Part shown: in pieces, positions 1-6,624 of the stretch | How positions within the stretch are numbered: position 1 is the first letter of the stretch | Layout: each line of letters opens with the position of its first letter | Assembly: GCA_964426945.1 (NCBI GenBank) | Contig: CAYRSS010000085.1 | Location: 1 to 12,521 of the forward strand | Direction of reading: 5' to 3' | Length of the DNA stretch: 12,521 bases | Source of the DNA: CAYRSS01 sp964426945 | Lineage (GTDB): Bacteria > Planctomycetota > Phycisphaerae > UBA1845 | Translations under genes and position numbers: made by a program | Notes under the pieces: generated by a model | Told to the model about the DNA's origin: nothing | Seen by the model: only the letters and a program-made list of their open reading frames with translations | The model's database searches: none

Positions 1-609
1 GATGTCGCGGTGGATGATCCCCTTCTGGTGAGCGTGCTGCACGGCGCGACAGATGTCGCGGAAGAGTTCGAGGCGCTCACCCACCGAGAGCTGTTCACGG
101 TCGCAATAGCGCGTGACCGGGTCGCCGCTGACCAGTTCCATGACGAAGAACGGACGTCCGGCGTCGGTGGCCCCTGCATCGAGCACGCGGGCAATGTTCG
201 GATGGTCCATCATGGCCAGCGCCTGCCGCTCGGCCTCGAACCGGGCAATCACCTGCCGCGTATCCATCCCCGACTTGATGATCTTGAGCGCCACCCGGCG
301 AAGCACCGGCTCGGTCTGCTCCGCCATCCACACTTCGCCAAAGCCGCCCTCGCCGATGCACTCGAGCAGCTTGTAGCGACCGATGCGCGTGCTGGGGGCC
401 GGTACGCCGGGCACACTGGCGGCCGGTCGGGCTGTGCCATCGCCCCCGAGAAACCGTCCGGCGGAGTCGTGCGCGGCGAGCAGCCCTTCGACCATCGCGC
501 GCAGGTCGGCGTCGCCGCGGCAGGCGTCCGTCAGAAACTGCGGGCGGTCGTCCTGTGGCCGGACGATGGCGTCGAGAAACAACTGCTTCGCGAGCGCGTG
601 ATCGGACAT
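1..609 (-). CDS. Hanks-type Ser/Thr protein kinase, N-terminal part (3' end outside window)
   Basis: Only the first 203 residues lie in the window. Residues 1-75 form an N-terminal leader of the kind seen before planctomycete kinases. The kinase domain starts at IGRYKLLE (76-83). The glycine loop is GEGGFGEV (86-93), the ATP-binding lysine is in VALK (K109), and the helix-C glutamate is probably E127 in FEAERQAL. The hinge lies near FFVMEL (154-159). Translation leaves the window at HRDI, the start of the catalytic loop, so the catalytic aspartate is present (D202) but the DFG motif, activation loop and any C-terminal sensor or membrane segment are not visible. No membrane segment occurs in the visible part. 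ATG at 609 gives the MSDHAL start. The gene follows the sigma factor stop by 30 nt on the same strand, so co-transcription is likely. Spacing to the nearest purine-rich stretch is long, so the ribosome binding site is weak. Family membership is sure; the substrate is unknown, with the neighbouring sigma factor the obvious candidate. Confidence 0.93.
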   Translation of the reverse strand, partial: MSDHALAKQLFLDAIVRPQDDRPQFLTDACRGDADLRAMVEGLLAAHDSAGRFLGGDGTARPAASVPGVPAPSTRIGRYKLLECIGEGGFGEVWMAEQTEPVLRRVALKIIKSGMDTRQVIARFEAERQALAMMDHPNIARVLDAGATDAGRPFFVMELVSGDPVTRYCDREQLSVGERLELFRDICRAVQHAHQKGIIHRDI

Positions 610-639
610 GGTCAGGATCCGGATGGGGAGTTCCTTCGG

Positions 640-1212
640 TCAGCCCTCGTTGCACAGCATGCGCAGCAGACGAGCTCTGGCATAGACCCATTCACGGTCC
701 ACACTGCGCGGGGACGTACCAAGCGCGTCGGCGGTCTCGTCGATGCTCAAGCCGGCGAAGAAGCGCAGGCGGACAACCTGCGCAGCCCGGGCGTCCTCCT
801 CTTCCAAGCGTACGAGCGCGTCGTCGAGCGCCAGGATTTCCTCGCTGCGCTCTTCCGCCACCAGATCGGCCACGCCGGCCACGTCCGCCCACTCGAACGG
901 CACCTTGCGTCCGCCCCCCCGCTTCACTGCGTTGCGCTGCCGGGCATGGTCGACCAGGATCCGCCGCATGCCCTCGGCCGCGGCGGCGAGAAAGTGACCC
1001 CGGCCATGGAAACTCGCCATCGGCGAGCCGACCAGGCGCAGGAAGGCCTCGTGAACCAGGGCGGTCGGCTGAAGGGTGTGGTCCGGGCGTTCCCGGGCGA
1101 GGCGCGAGGCGGCGAGCCGACGAAGCTCGTCGTAGACCAGCGGCAGCAGGTCGGCGGCGGCGGCGGAATCGCCACGCTCGATAGCCTGCAGAATGCGCGT
1201 CACGTCTGCCAT
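640..1212 (-). CDS. ECF-type RNA polymerase sigma factor (Sigma70_ECF, TIGR02999-like)
   Basis: This 190-residue protein matches the short planctomycete/acidobacterial ECF family (PF07638/TIGR02999 type). Region 2 runs over about residues 20-95 and contains LLPLVYDELRRLAA (22-35), TALVHEAFLRL (50-60) and a GHFLAAAAEGMRRILVDHAR segment. Region 4 covers about 125-187, with a VVRLRFFAGLSIDETADALG helix-turn-helix ending in SVDREWVYARARL. The start at 1212 (MADVTRIL) is chosen because the family begins this way; the open frame extends upstream without family similarity. Where usual ECF factors have an acidic DAED-like motif in region 2.2, this one reads LQPTALVHEAF, with threonines at 46 and 50. 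No anti-sigma gene is visible; the downstream neighbour is a Ser/Thr kinase. In the characterised ECF43 group, a kinase phosphorylates a threonine in this region to switch the factor on; applying that here is inference. The ribosome binding site is weak and sits near a GC-rich hairpin. Confidence 0.93.
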   Translation of the reverse strand: MADVTRILQAIERGDSAAAADLLPLVYDELRRLAASRLARERPDHTLQPTALVHEAFLRLVGSPMASFHGRGHFLAAAAEGMRRILVDHARQRNAVKRGGGRKVPFEWADVAGVADLVAEERSEEILALDDALVRLEEEDARAAQVVRLRFFAGLSIDETADALGTSPRSVDREWVYARARLLRMLCNEG

Positions 1213-1223
1213 GGGGGCCCCGG

Positions 1224-1243
1224 GAGCCGGCCGGGGGCGGCTC
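1224..1243 (-). promoter_or_regulatory. GC-rich inverted repeat in the sigma-factor leader
   Basis: GAGCCG (1224-1229) and CGGCTC (1238-1243) form a 6-bp perfect stem with an 8-nt loop. Its near edge is 11 nt upstream of the sigma-factor ATG at 1212, so folding in the mRNA could limit ribosome access. Such stems arise easily by chance in sequence this GC-rich; a regulatory role is conjecture. Confidence 0.25.
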
Positions 1244-1341
1244 GGAGGGCCATCATACCCCCGCCCCGCGGCGGATCGCCACCGAGAATATTGGCGTCGC
1301 AACAGGGCCCCTTGCGCTTCCTGATTCGAGCCTGCGAAATC

Positions 1342-1347
1342 AAGGAG
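1342..1347 (+). promoter_or_regulatory. Shine-Dalgarno site of the 1719-aa secreted protein
   Basis: AAGGAG lies 7 nt before the ATG at 1355. It fixes that ATG as the start and fits the signal peptide that begins immediately after it. Confidence 0.85.
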
Positions 1348-1354
1348 CCAAGCG

Positions 1355-4300
1355 ATGCAGCCCGTCCGCGACATTGTTCGCCCGTTGGTCATTCTCAGCC
1401 TGACACTTCTTGTGTTCCTCCGGACGGGGGCTGCCCAGGCCCAGACCTGGGACGGCGGAGCGAACAACAGCGACCAGTGGAGCACGCCCGCCAACTGGAA
1501 CCCCAACGGCACGCCGGCAAGCGACGGGACTGCGAACATCGTGTTCGGAGGAACAGCCCGGCTGCATCCCGAGGTGGACGGCACCCAGGACGTGCGGTCC
1601 ATCACGTTCAACAACACCGCCGGGGCCTTCGTGATCATCCCCGCCTTCAGCTTCGAGGCCCTCATCGTCGGCGAGGGCGGCATCACCAACGACGACGCGA
1701 ACACGCAGTCCATCGTCTGCACCGTCGATCTCTCCGCCGACCAGACCTGGACCGCCGCAGCCGGCGACCTCTCCATAGGGAACTGGGTGTACGGGAACGG
1801 CCATGCGCTGACCATCGACGGCGCATTCGACGTGACTATCGCCAGGTTCGAAGATGCAACGCCGACCGCGATCACGAAGCGCGGCACGGGGACGCTCGTG
1901 CTCGGCTCCGGCAGCAACCACACGGGACCTACGCTCGTGCAGGAGGGCGGGCTCCGTGTCGCGAATGCCACCGGATCCGCAACCGGAGCCGGAACGGTCA
2001 CGATCTCCGACGCCGCGACGCTGACGGGCGCCGGAGCCATCCTCGGCGCCGTCGCCAACAGCGGCGACGTCGAACCGGGACACCCGATCGGCGTCCTGAC
2101 GCTGGGCGAAAGCTACACGCAACATTCGTCCGGAGCGCTGGTGATCGAGCTCGGCGGCCCCACGCCCGGCGCGCAGTACGATCAGCTCGTCATCGATGGC
2201 GATGCGCAGCTGGCCGGGACGCTGTACGTCGTCCTTTCGAATGGCTTCCAGCCTTCGCCGACGGACACCTTCGACATCCTCACGGCCGGAGCGATTGCCG
2301 GTTCGTTCGCGTCGATCAGCCTGCCCCCGCTGCAGGGCCCCGGCGTCTGGCAGGTCCAGTACCTGCCCACGTCCGTGCGACTGAGCCTCGTCGGAGCCTG
2401 CGGCACGGAAGACCCCGACGGCGACGGAGTTGGACTCCTCTGCGACAACTGCCCGACCGTCGCCAACCCGGACCAGCACGATGTGAACGGGGATGGCGTG
2501 GGCGACCTCTGTAGTTGCGCGGCGGGTGTGGATGAAGTCGCGCGGCTGGCCGCATCCGACGCCGCGGCGGGCGATGTGTTCGGCCGCAGCGTCGCCATGG
2601 ACGGTGACACGATCGTCGTCGGCTCAGCCTTTGATGACCACACGGCCGTCGACGCCGGCAGCGCCTATGTCTTCGTGCGCTCCGGGGGCCTCTGGGTCGA
2701 GCAGGCGAAGCTCACCGCACCGGACGCCGGCGCATCCGACTACTTCGGCCTCGCCGTGGGCATCTCCGGCGACACGATCGTCGTCGGTGCGCAGAGTGAC
2801 GACGACGTCGCCGTGGATGCGGGATCGGCCTACATCTTCGTTCGGTCCGGCTCGAACTGGACCGCGCAGGGAAAGATTCTGGCCGCAGACGCAGCGGCCC
2901 AGGACTTCTTCGGCTCGGCGGTCGCAATTTCGGGCGACACGGTGCTGGTCGGCGCCGCATTCAACGATGACGTGGGGGCGAGCTCCGGCTCGGCGTACGT
3001 ATTCACCCGATCCGCGGGTGTCTGGACCCAGCAGGCGAAGCTGACGGCGTCCGATGCCGCCTCGGGCGATCAGTTCGGGCTGTCGGTATCCATCTCCGGC
3101 AATACCGCGTTCATCGGCGCTCCGGGCGACGACGCCATGGGGGCGCTGGACATCGGCAGTGTCTATGCGTTCGTCAGGTCGGGAACCACTTGGAGCCAGC
3201 AGCAGAAACTCCATGCGCAGGACTTCGGCGGGGGCGATCAGTTCGGCGGCGCCGTCGGCATTTCAGGCGACTCGGCGGTCGTCGGTGCGTTTGGCAACGA
3301 CGACGGCGGGAGCGAATCGGGCTCCGCCTATGTATTCGTCCGCTCGGGCACAACCTGGACGCAGCAGCAGAAGGTAGTCGCCTCCGACGCGGCCGTCGAC
3401 GACCGCTTCGGCATCGCCGTGGCCATTGCCGACAACACGGTTGTCGTGGGCGCCGATGGCGATGACGACGACGGCAGCTTCTCCGGATCAACCTACGTGT
3501 TCGGGTGGGACGGCGCGGCCTGGAGCCAGCGGCAGAAGCTCACCGCCTCGGACGCCGCCGCGGGCGATCAGTTCGGCGCCGGCGGAGGCATTGCCACGTC
3601 GGGTGACACGATCGCCGTCACCGCTCGAGGCGACGACGACGCAGGCGGGAACTCCGGCGCGGCGTACGTCTTCGAAGTGGCCTACGACGATCTCGACGCC
3701 GATCTCGACGGGTGGGCGGACAGTTGCGACAACTGCCCCGACGACCCCAACCCCACACAAAGTGATGTCGACGGCGACGGCTTCGGCGACGTGTGCGACG
3801 ACTGCACCGACAGCGACGACGACGGTCTTGGAAACCCGGAATTCGCCGCCAACACCTGCGCGACTGACAACTGCCCGACGGTATCGAACGCGACTCAGGA
3901 TGATGTCGACGGGGATGGCGTGGGCGATGCGTGCGACAACTGCCCGTTCATCCCGAATCCTGACCAGGCGGACGCCGACGGCGACGGCGCGGGCGACCTG
4001 TGCCCTTGCGAACGGGATTTCTGGCTGCCCGGACCACTCATCGATCAGCAGCCCGGCTCGGACGGTGCCGTGCTCGCCTCGGCCATCTGGACACAACCCG
4101 GCGGGACAACGTTGCTCGTGGTCGGCGGCTTCTTTGAGTCCATCGGCGGCGTCGCCGCGAACCACATCGCGGCCTGGGACGGCGCATCGTGGCGTGCCCT
4201 CGGCTCGGGCTTCGACGGAGCGGTCTACGGGCTGGCGGTGTACCAGGGCGACCTGATCGCTACCGGCGATTTCAGCACGGCCGACGGCGTGTACGCCAAC

Positions 4301-6514
4301 AACATCGCCCGCTACGACGGCACGACCTGGCGCCCGCTCGGCACCGGCTTGACCGGCCCGGGCGGCAACTACGCCGAGGGACGCGCCTTGGCGGTGTTCG
4401 GCAGCGACCTCATCGCCGGCGGCGCGTTCAGCCACGCCGGTGGAGTGCCCTCGACCAATGTCGCGCGATGGAACGGCTCCTTCTGGAGCACGCTCGGCGC
4501 TCCGGGCACGGGCGTGGGCACGCCCGCGGCCAGCTTCGTCCGCGCCCTGAGAGTGCATGACGGCGCACTCTACATCGGCGGCCTCTTCCAGACCGCCGGC
4601 ACACTCGATGTCAGCCACATCGTCAAGTTCTCCGGCGGCACCTACAGCGCGCTGGGCACGAGCACCACCAACTCGGTGCTCGCGCTGCATTCCTTCAATG
4701 GCGATCTGGTTGTCGCGGGCACGTTCATTTCCGCCGGCGGGACCACCCAGTACCGGGTGGCGCGCTGGACCCCGTCGAACACCTGGGCCTCCTTCGGCAA
4801 CGGAATAGACGGCGTTGTCGGCGAGGGCGTGTTCGCACTCCAGCCATTCAACGGCCTGCTCGTGGCGGCGGGAAACTTTGATGGGATGCTCCGCGCCTGG
4901 AACGGCACGAGCTGGATCACCGTCGGGGGAGGGCTCGACGGATCCTCGCTCTTCACCCTGAACGTGTTCAACGGGCAGCTCATCGTGGGCGGCAGCTTCA
5001 CGGCCGCCGGGGGAGCGCCCTTTCAGAACATCGTCCAGTGGAACACCAGCACGTGGAGCGACCTGGAAGTGCCCGGCCCGCAGGTCGCGGCCTTTGCCAA
5101 TCTCGGCGCAAGGGTGGTGGCCGGCGGAACCTTCATCCACTCGACGACGAACTCCACCCCCACGACCAACCTGATCGCGTGGAACGGGGCGACGCTCTCG
5201 CCGCTGGGCGGCGGGGTCAACGGTCCGGTGCGGGCCCTCAAGGGGTTCACATCAGTCGGCACCAACTGGCTGGTCGTTGGCGGAGATTTCACGGCCGCCG
5301 GCGTTATGGCGGCCAGCCGCATCGCGATCTGGGGCGAGCCCGCCGTGTTTGCGCCATCCTGGTCCGCCCTCGGCGCGGGGTTTAACAACTCGGTCCAGGC
5401 GATTGAAAGATTCAACAACGCCATTTACGCCGGCGGCCTGTTCACCGCCTCGGGGGCGACGGGCCTCAGTCACGTCGCCCGCTACGACGGCAGCGCGTGG
5501 GTCAGCCTGACCACCGGCGTGAATGGCCCGGTCTACGCCCTGAAGGAATTCGACGGGTTCCTTTACGCCGGCGGAGACTTCACCATCGCCGGGGGCATCA
5601 ACACGGGCGGTCTCGCCCGATGGAACGGCACGTCTTGGTCGAGCACCGGTGGCGTGTTCAGCGGGACGGTCTATGCACTGGAGGTCCACAACGGACAACT
5701 GGTCGTCGGCGGGAGCTTCACCGGCAACATCACGCGGTACAACGGACTGCTCTACAGCGCCATGGGTCCGTCCGGCGTTGACGGAACCGTCACTTCGCTC
5801 AAGTCGGATGGCGAATACCTCTACGCCGGCGGAGGGTTCACGACCGCGGGCGGCGTACCCGCGAGCCGCGTGGCGCGATGGCACGACACCGAAGGCTGGA
5901 GCGACATGGAAGGCGGAACGGATCAGGTCGTCCAGGCGCTGGGCGCCTATCGCGGCGAGGTGCAGGTCGGTCTCGGCTTCAGCATTGGCCGTGAAGCGCC
6001 TTCGCCGGGGTTCGGCTGGGTTCGCTTCTCCCCCACCGGCATGCCATGGATCGCCACCAACCCGACTCCGCAGACGGTCAGTTGCAACTCGACCGTCACG
6101 CTCCGGGTTCAGCCCGGCCCGGACTACGACTACCTGAGCTTCGCGTGGTTCAAGGATGACGAACTGCTCAGCGACGGCCCGACCGGCTTCGGTTCAACGA
6201 TCTCCGGCTCGGATACGGCAACGCTGACGATCGCCTACCCCCGCACCGAGGACGCGGGGGCATATGACTGCGTCGTGTACAACGGCTGCGGCACCGTCGT
6301 GAGCAGCACCGCAACCGTCAACGTCACCGGCTGCCCCGGAGACTGCAACGACGACGGCCAGGTCACCATCGCAGACTTCGGGACCATCAACGGCTGCATG
6401 AGCGGTCCGGGCGTTCAAACAGCGAACGGGTGTGAGTGTTTCGACTACGAAGGAAACGGCGATGTATCGCTGAGCGACTTCGCCCGGTTCCAGCGCGCCG
6501 TCACGGGACCGTGA
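1355..6514 (+). CDS. Large secreted mosaic protein: strand repeats, FG-GAP, TSP3, propeller repeats, Ig-like, dockerin-like end
   Basis: This is a 1719-residue exported protein with no catalytic motif that I recognise. A signal peptide spans residues 1-29 (hydrophobic core 11-22, probable cleavage after AQA). Residues 31-95 form a W..GG/NW-rich N-terminal module. An autotransporter-associated strand repeat lies at 174-204 (GTGTLVLGSGSN). Residues 258-346 match a module of the next gene. Thrombospondin type 3 loops are at 353-388. Seven FG-GAP repeats of about 55 residues occupy 396-779. More type 3 loops are at 781-885. About fourteen repeats of the GGxFTxAGG...ARWNGxxW type fill 905-1561. 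An Ig-like domain is at about 1564-1659, with paired cysteines, a tryptophan in WFKDDE and the DAGAYDC signature. A cysteine-containing dockerin-like EF-hand pair ends the protein (1660-1719). No outer-membrane barrel follows, so it is not a classical autotransporter. A surface, matrix or adhesive role with calcium-stabilised domains is inferred. The next gene, downstream on the same strand, is a shorter relative. Confidence 0.93.
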   Translation: MQPVRDIVRPLVILSLTLLVFLRTGAAQAQTWDGGANNSDQWSTPANWNPNGTPASDGTANIVFGGTARLHPEVDGTQDVRSITFNNTAGAFVIIPAFSFEALIVGEGGITNDDANTQSIVCTVDLSADQTWTAAAGDLSIGNWVYGNGHALTIDGAFDVTIARFEDATPTAITKRGTGTLVLGSGSNHTGPTLVQEGGLRVANATGSATGAGTVTISDAATLTGAGAILGAVANSGDVEPGHPIGVLTLGESYTQHSSGALVIELGGPTPGAQYDQLVIDGDAQLAGTLYVVLSNGFQPSPTDTFDILTAGAIAGSFASISLPPLQGPGVWQVQYLPTSVRLSLVGACGTEDPDGDGVGLLCDNCPTVANPDQHDVNGDGVGDLCSCAAGVDEVARLAASDAAAGDVFGRSVAMDGDTIVVGSAFDDHTAVDAGSAYVFVRSGGLWVEQAKLTAPDAGASDYFGLAVGISGDTIVVGAQSDDDVAVDAGSAYIFVRSGSNWTAQGKILAADAAAQDFFGSAVAISGDTVLVGAAFNDDVGASSGSAYVFTRSAGVWTQQAKLTASDAASGDQFGLSVSISGNTAFIGAPGDDAMGALDIGSVYAFVRSGTTWSQQQKLHAQDFGGGDQFGGAVGISGDSAVVGAFGNDDGGSESGSAYVFVRSGTTWTQQQKVVASDAAVDDRFGIAVAIADNTVVVGADGDDDDGSFSGSTYVFGWDGAAWSQRQKLTASDAAAGDQFGAGGGIATSGDTIAVTARGDDDAGGNSGAAYVFEVAYDDLDADLDGWADSCDNCPDDPNPTQSDVDGDGFGDVCDDCTDSDDDGLGNPEFAANTCATDNCPTVSNATQDDVDGDGVGDACDNCPFIPNPDQADADGDGAGDLCPCERDFWLPGPLIDQQPGSDGAVLASAIWTQPGGTTLLVVGGFFESIGGVAANHIAAWDGASWRALGSGFDGAVYGLAVYQGDLIATGDFSTADGVYANNIARYDGTTWRPLGTGLTGPGGNYAEGRALAVFGSDLIAGGAFSHAGGVPSTNVARWNGSFWSTLGAPGTGVGTPAASFVRALRVHDGALYIGGLFQTAGTLDVSHIVKFSGGTYSALGTSTTNSVLALHSFNGDLVVAGTFISAGGTTQYRVARWTPSNTWASFGNGIDGVVGEGVFALQPFNGLLVAAGNFDGMLRAWNGTSWITVGGGLDGSSLFTLNVFNGQLIVGGSFTAAGGAPFQNIVQWNTSTWSDLEVPGPQVAAFANLGARVVAGGTFIHSTTNSTPTTNLIAWNGATLSPLGGGVNGPVRALKGFTSVGTNWLVVGGDFTAAGVMAASRIAIWGEPAVFAPSWSALGAGFNNSVQAIERFNNAIYAGGLFTASGATGLSHVARYDGSAWVSLTTGVNGPVYALKEFDGFLYAGGDFTIAGGINTGGLARWNGTSWSSTGGVFSGTVYALEVHNGQLVVGGSFTGNITRYNGLLYSAMGPSGVDGTVTSLKSDGEYLYAGGGFTTAGGVPASRVARWHDTEGWSDMEGGTDQVVQALGAYRGEVQVGLGFSIGREAPSPGFGWVRFSPTGMPWIATNPTPQTVSCNSTVTLRVQPGPDYDYLSFAWFKDDELLSDGPTGFGSTISGSDTATLTIAYPRTEDAGAYDCVVYNGCGTVVSSTATVNVTGCPGDCNDDGQVTIADFGTINGCMSGPGVQTANGCECFDYEGNGDVSLSDFARFQRAVTGP
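2411..2518 (+). repeat. Thrombospondin type 3 calcium-binding loops, first group
   Basis: Residues 353-388 of the large secreted protein contain DPDGDG and DVNGDG loops separated by CDNCPTVANPDQ, the standard type 3 spacing. In this family, aspartates bind calcium and the cysteines form disulphides. The group links the strand-repeat region to the FG-GAP array. Confidence 0.88.
2540..3691 (+). repeat. Seven tandem FG-GAP repeats of about 165 bp
   Basis: The unit starts begin at 2540, 2705, 2870, 3035, 3203, 3368 and 3533. Six units are 165 nt, or 168 in the fourth; the last is slightly divergent and lacks the closing W..Q segment. Each unit follows the pattern KLxASDAxxGDxFGxxVxISGDTxVVGA, then a D-rich loop and GSAYVFxRSG. 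FG-GAP units are propeller blades, and seven matches the usual blade number, so a complete seven-bladed propeller is a reasonable inference. The D-rich loop in each blade could bind calcium. Confidence 0.92.
3695..4009 (+). repeat. Thrombospondin type 3 calcium-binding loops, second group
   Basis: Residues 781-885 of the large secreted protein hold five acidic loops (DADLDG, DVDGDG, DSDDDG, DVDGDG, DADGDG) interleaved with CDNCP-type cysteine pairs. One unit is altered by an insertion around EFAANTCATDNC. The group forms a calcium-dependent linker between the FG-GAP array and the second repeat array. Confidence 0.9.
4070..6040 (+). repeat. About fourteen propeller-like GGxFTxAGG/ARWNG repeats
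   Basis: Residues about 905-1561 repeat a pattern of 40-54 residues: VxALxVFNGxLxVGGxFTxAGGVxxxxxARWNGxxWxxLGxGxxG. I count thirteen clear units and a degenerate fourteenth ending near GFGWVRF. Unit length varies because of loop insertions; units 6 and 12 are shortened and lack the AGGV part. The pattern resembles the delta-60/DUF5122 and Rax2-type propeller repeats, which is recognition by eye only. Fourteen units would suit two seven-bladed propellers. Confidence 0.8.
6332..6511 (+). other. Cysteine-bearing dockerin-like domain at the C-terminus of the 1719-aa protein
   Basis: The last 60 residues contain two EF-hand-like loops (DCNDDGQVTIADF and DYEGNGDVSLSDF) separated by a segment with SGPG and a CEC cysteine pair. 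The end of the 779-aa protein has the same layout. Domains like this close many secreted planctomycete proteins. The loop spacing recalls dockerins, but the cysteines and the SGPG linker differ from cellulosomal dockerins, and no cohesin is visible here. Confidence 0.75.
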
Positions 6515-6624
6515 ACCGAGGCCGATCCACGCGACCGACCATCTCGGACGGAATCCCGAATTTGATGTCCCGTTCCGGCCGGTTCCGCTTTCCGTTGCAG
6601 AACTTCCGAACAAGGGAGATTGCC
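6515..6624 (+). other. Gap between the two secreted-protein genes
   Basis: These 110 nt contain no strong terminator hairpin or recognisable promoter. The two genes could be one transcript or be separately expressed; the sequence does not decide. Confidence 0.5.
6612..6618 (+). promoter_or_regulatory. Shine-Dalgarno site deciding the start of the 779-aa secreted protein
   Basis: AAGGGAG lies 6 nt before the ATG at 6625. The reading frame is open further upstream to 6436, overlapping the previous gene, but this site and the signal peptide directly after 6625 show that the later ATG is the true start. Confidence 0.82.

Larger units (their letters stand above)
1213..1354. other. Divergent intergenic region between sigma factor and secreted-protein gene
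   Basis: These 142 nt must hold the promoters for the sigma/kinase unit (minus) and for the secreted-protein gene (plus). The left half is extremely GC-rich; the right half is more mixed and includes the only A/T-rich patch (gagaatattgg, about 1282-1292). I could not recognise a convincing -35/-10 pair for either direction. The plus-strand ribosome binding site and a GC-rich hairpin are listed separately. Confidence 0.6.

Noticed and set aside
1213..2058. Upstream extension of the sigma-factor frame by about 280 residues
   Set aside because: The extension is antisense to the signal peptide and N-terminal modules of the secreted protein. Family members start at MADVT-like sequence, so 1212 is the start.
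10..2514. An 834-codon open frame on the plus strand covering the kinase and sigma genes
   Set aside because: It is antisense to two clear family members, then overlaps the secreted protein out of frame. Its translation is Arg/His/Pro-rich with no domain; it is a GC-rich shadow frame.
2540..3691. CRISPR-like array
   Set aside because: The 165-nt periodicity is in frame and encodes FG-GAP blades; there are no short identical repeats with unique spacers and no cas genes.
3488..5140. A 550-codon open frame on the minus strand inside the large secreted-protein gene
   Set aside because: It has no recognisable domain and no initiation signal, and it lies opposite a strongly patterned repeat protein. 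Regular codon use in the repeats keeps the antisense frame open.
6436..6624. Earlier start for the 779-aa secreted protein
   Set aside because: It would overlap the end of the upstream gene and place 63 unrelated residues before the signal peptide. The AAGGGAG site at 6612-6618 supports 6625.
6515..6624. Terminator or promoter between the two secreted-protein genes
   Set aside because: Only very short pairings (5 bp) with long loops are present and no T-run or promoter pair is convincing.
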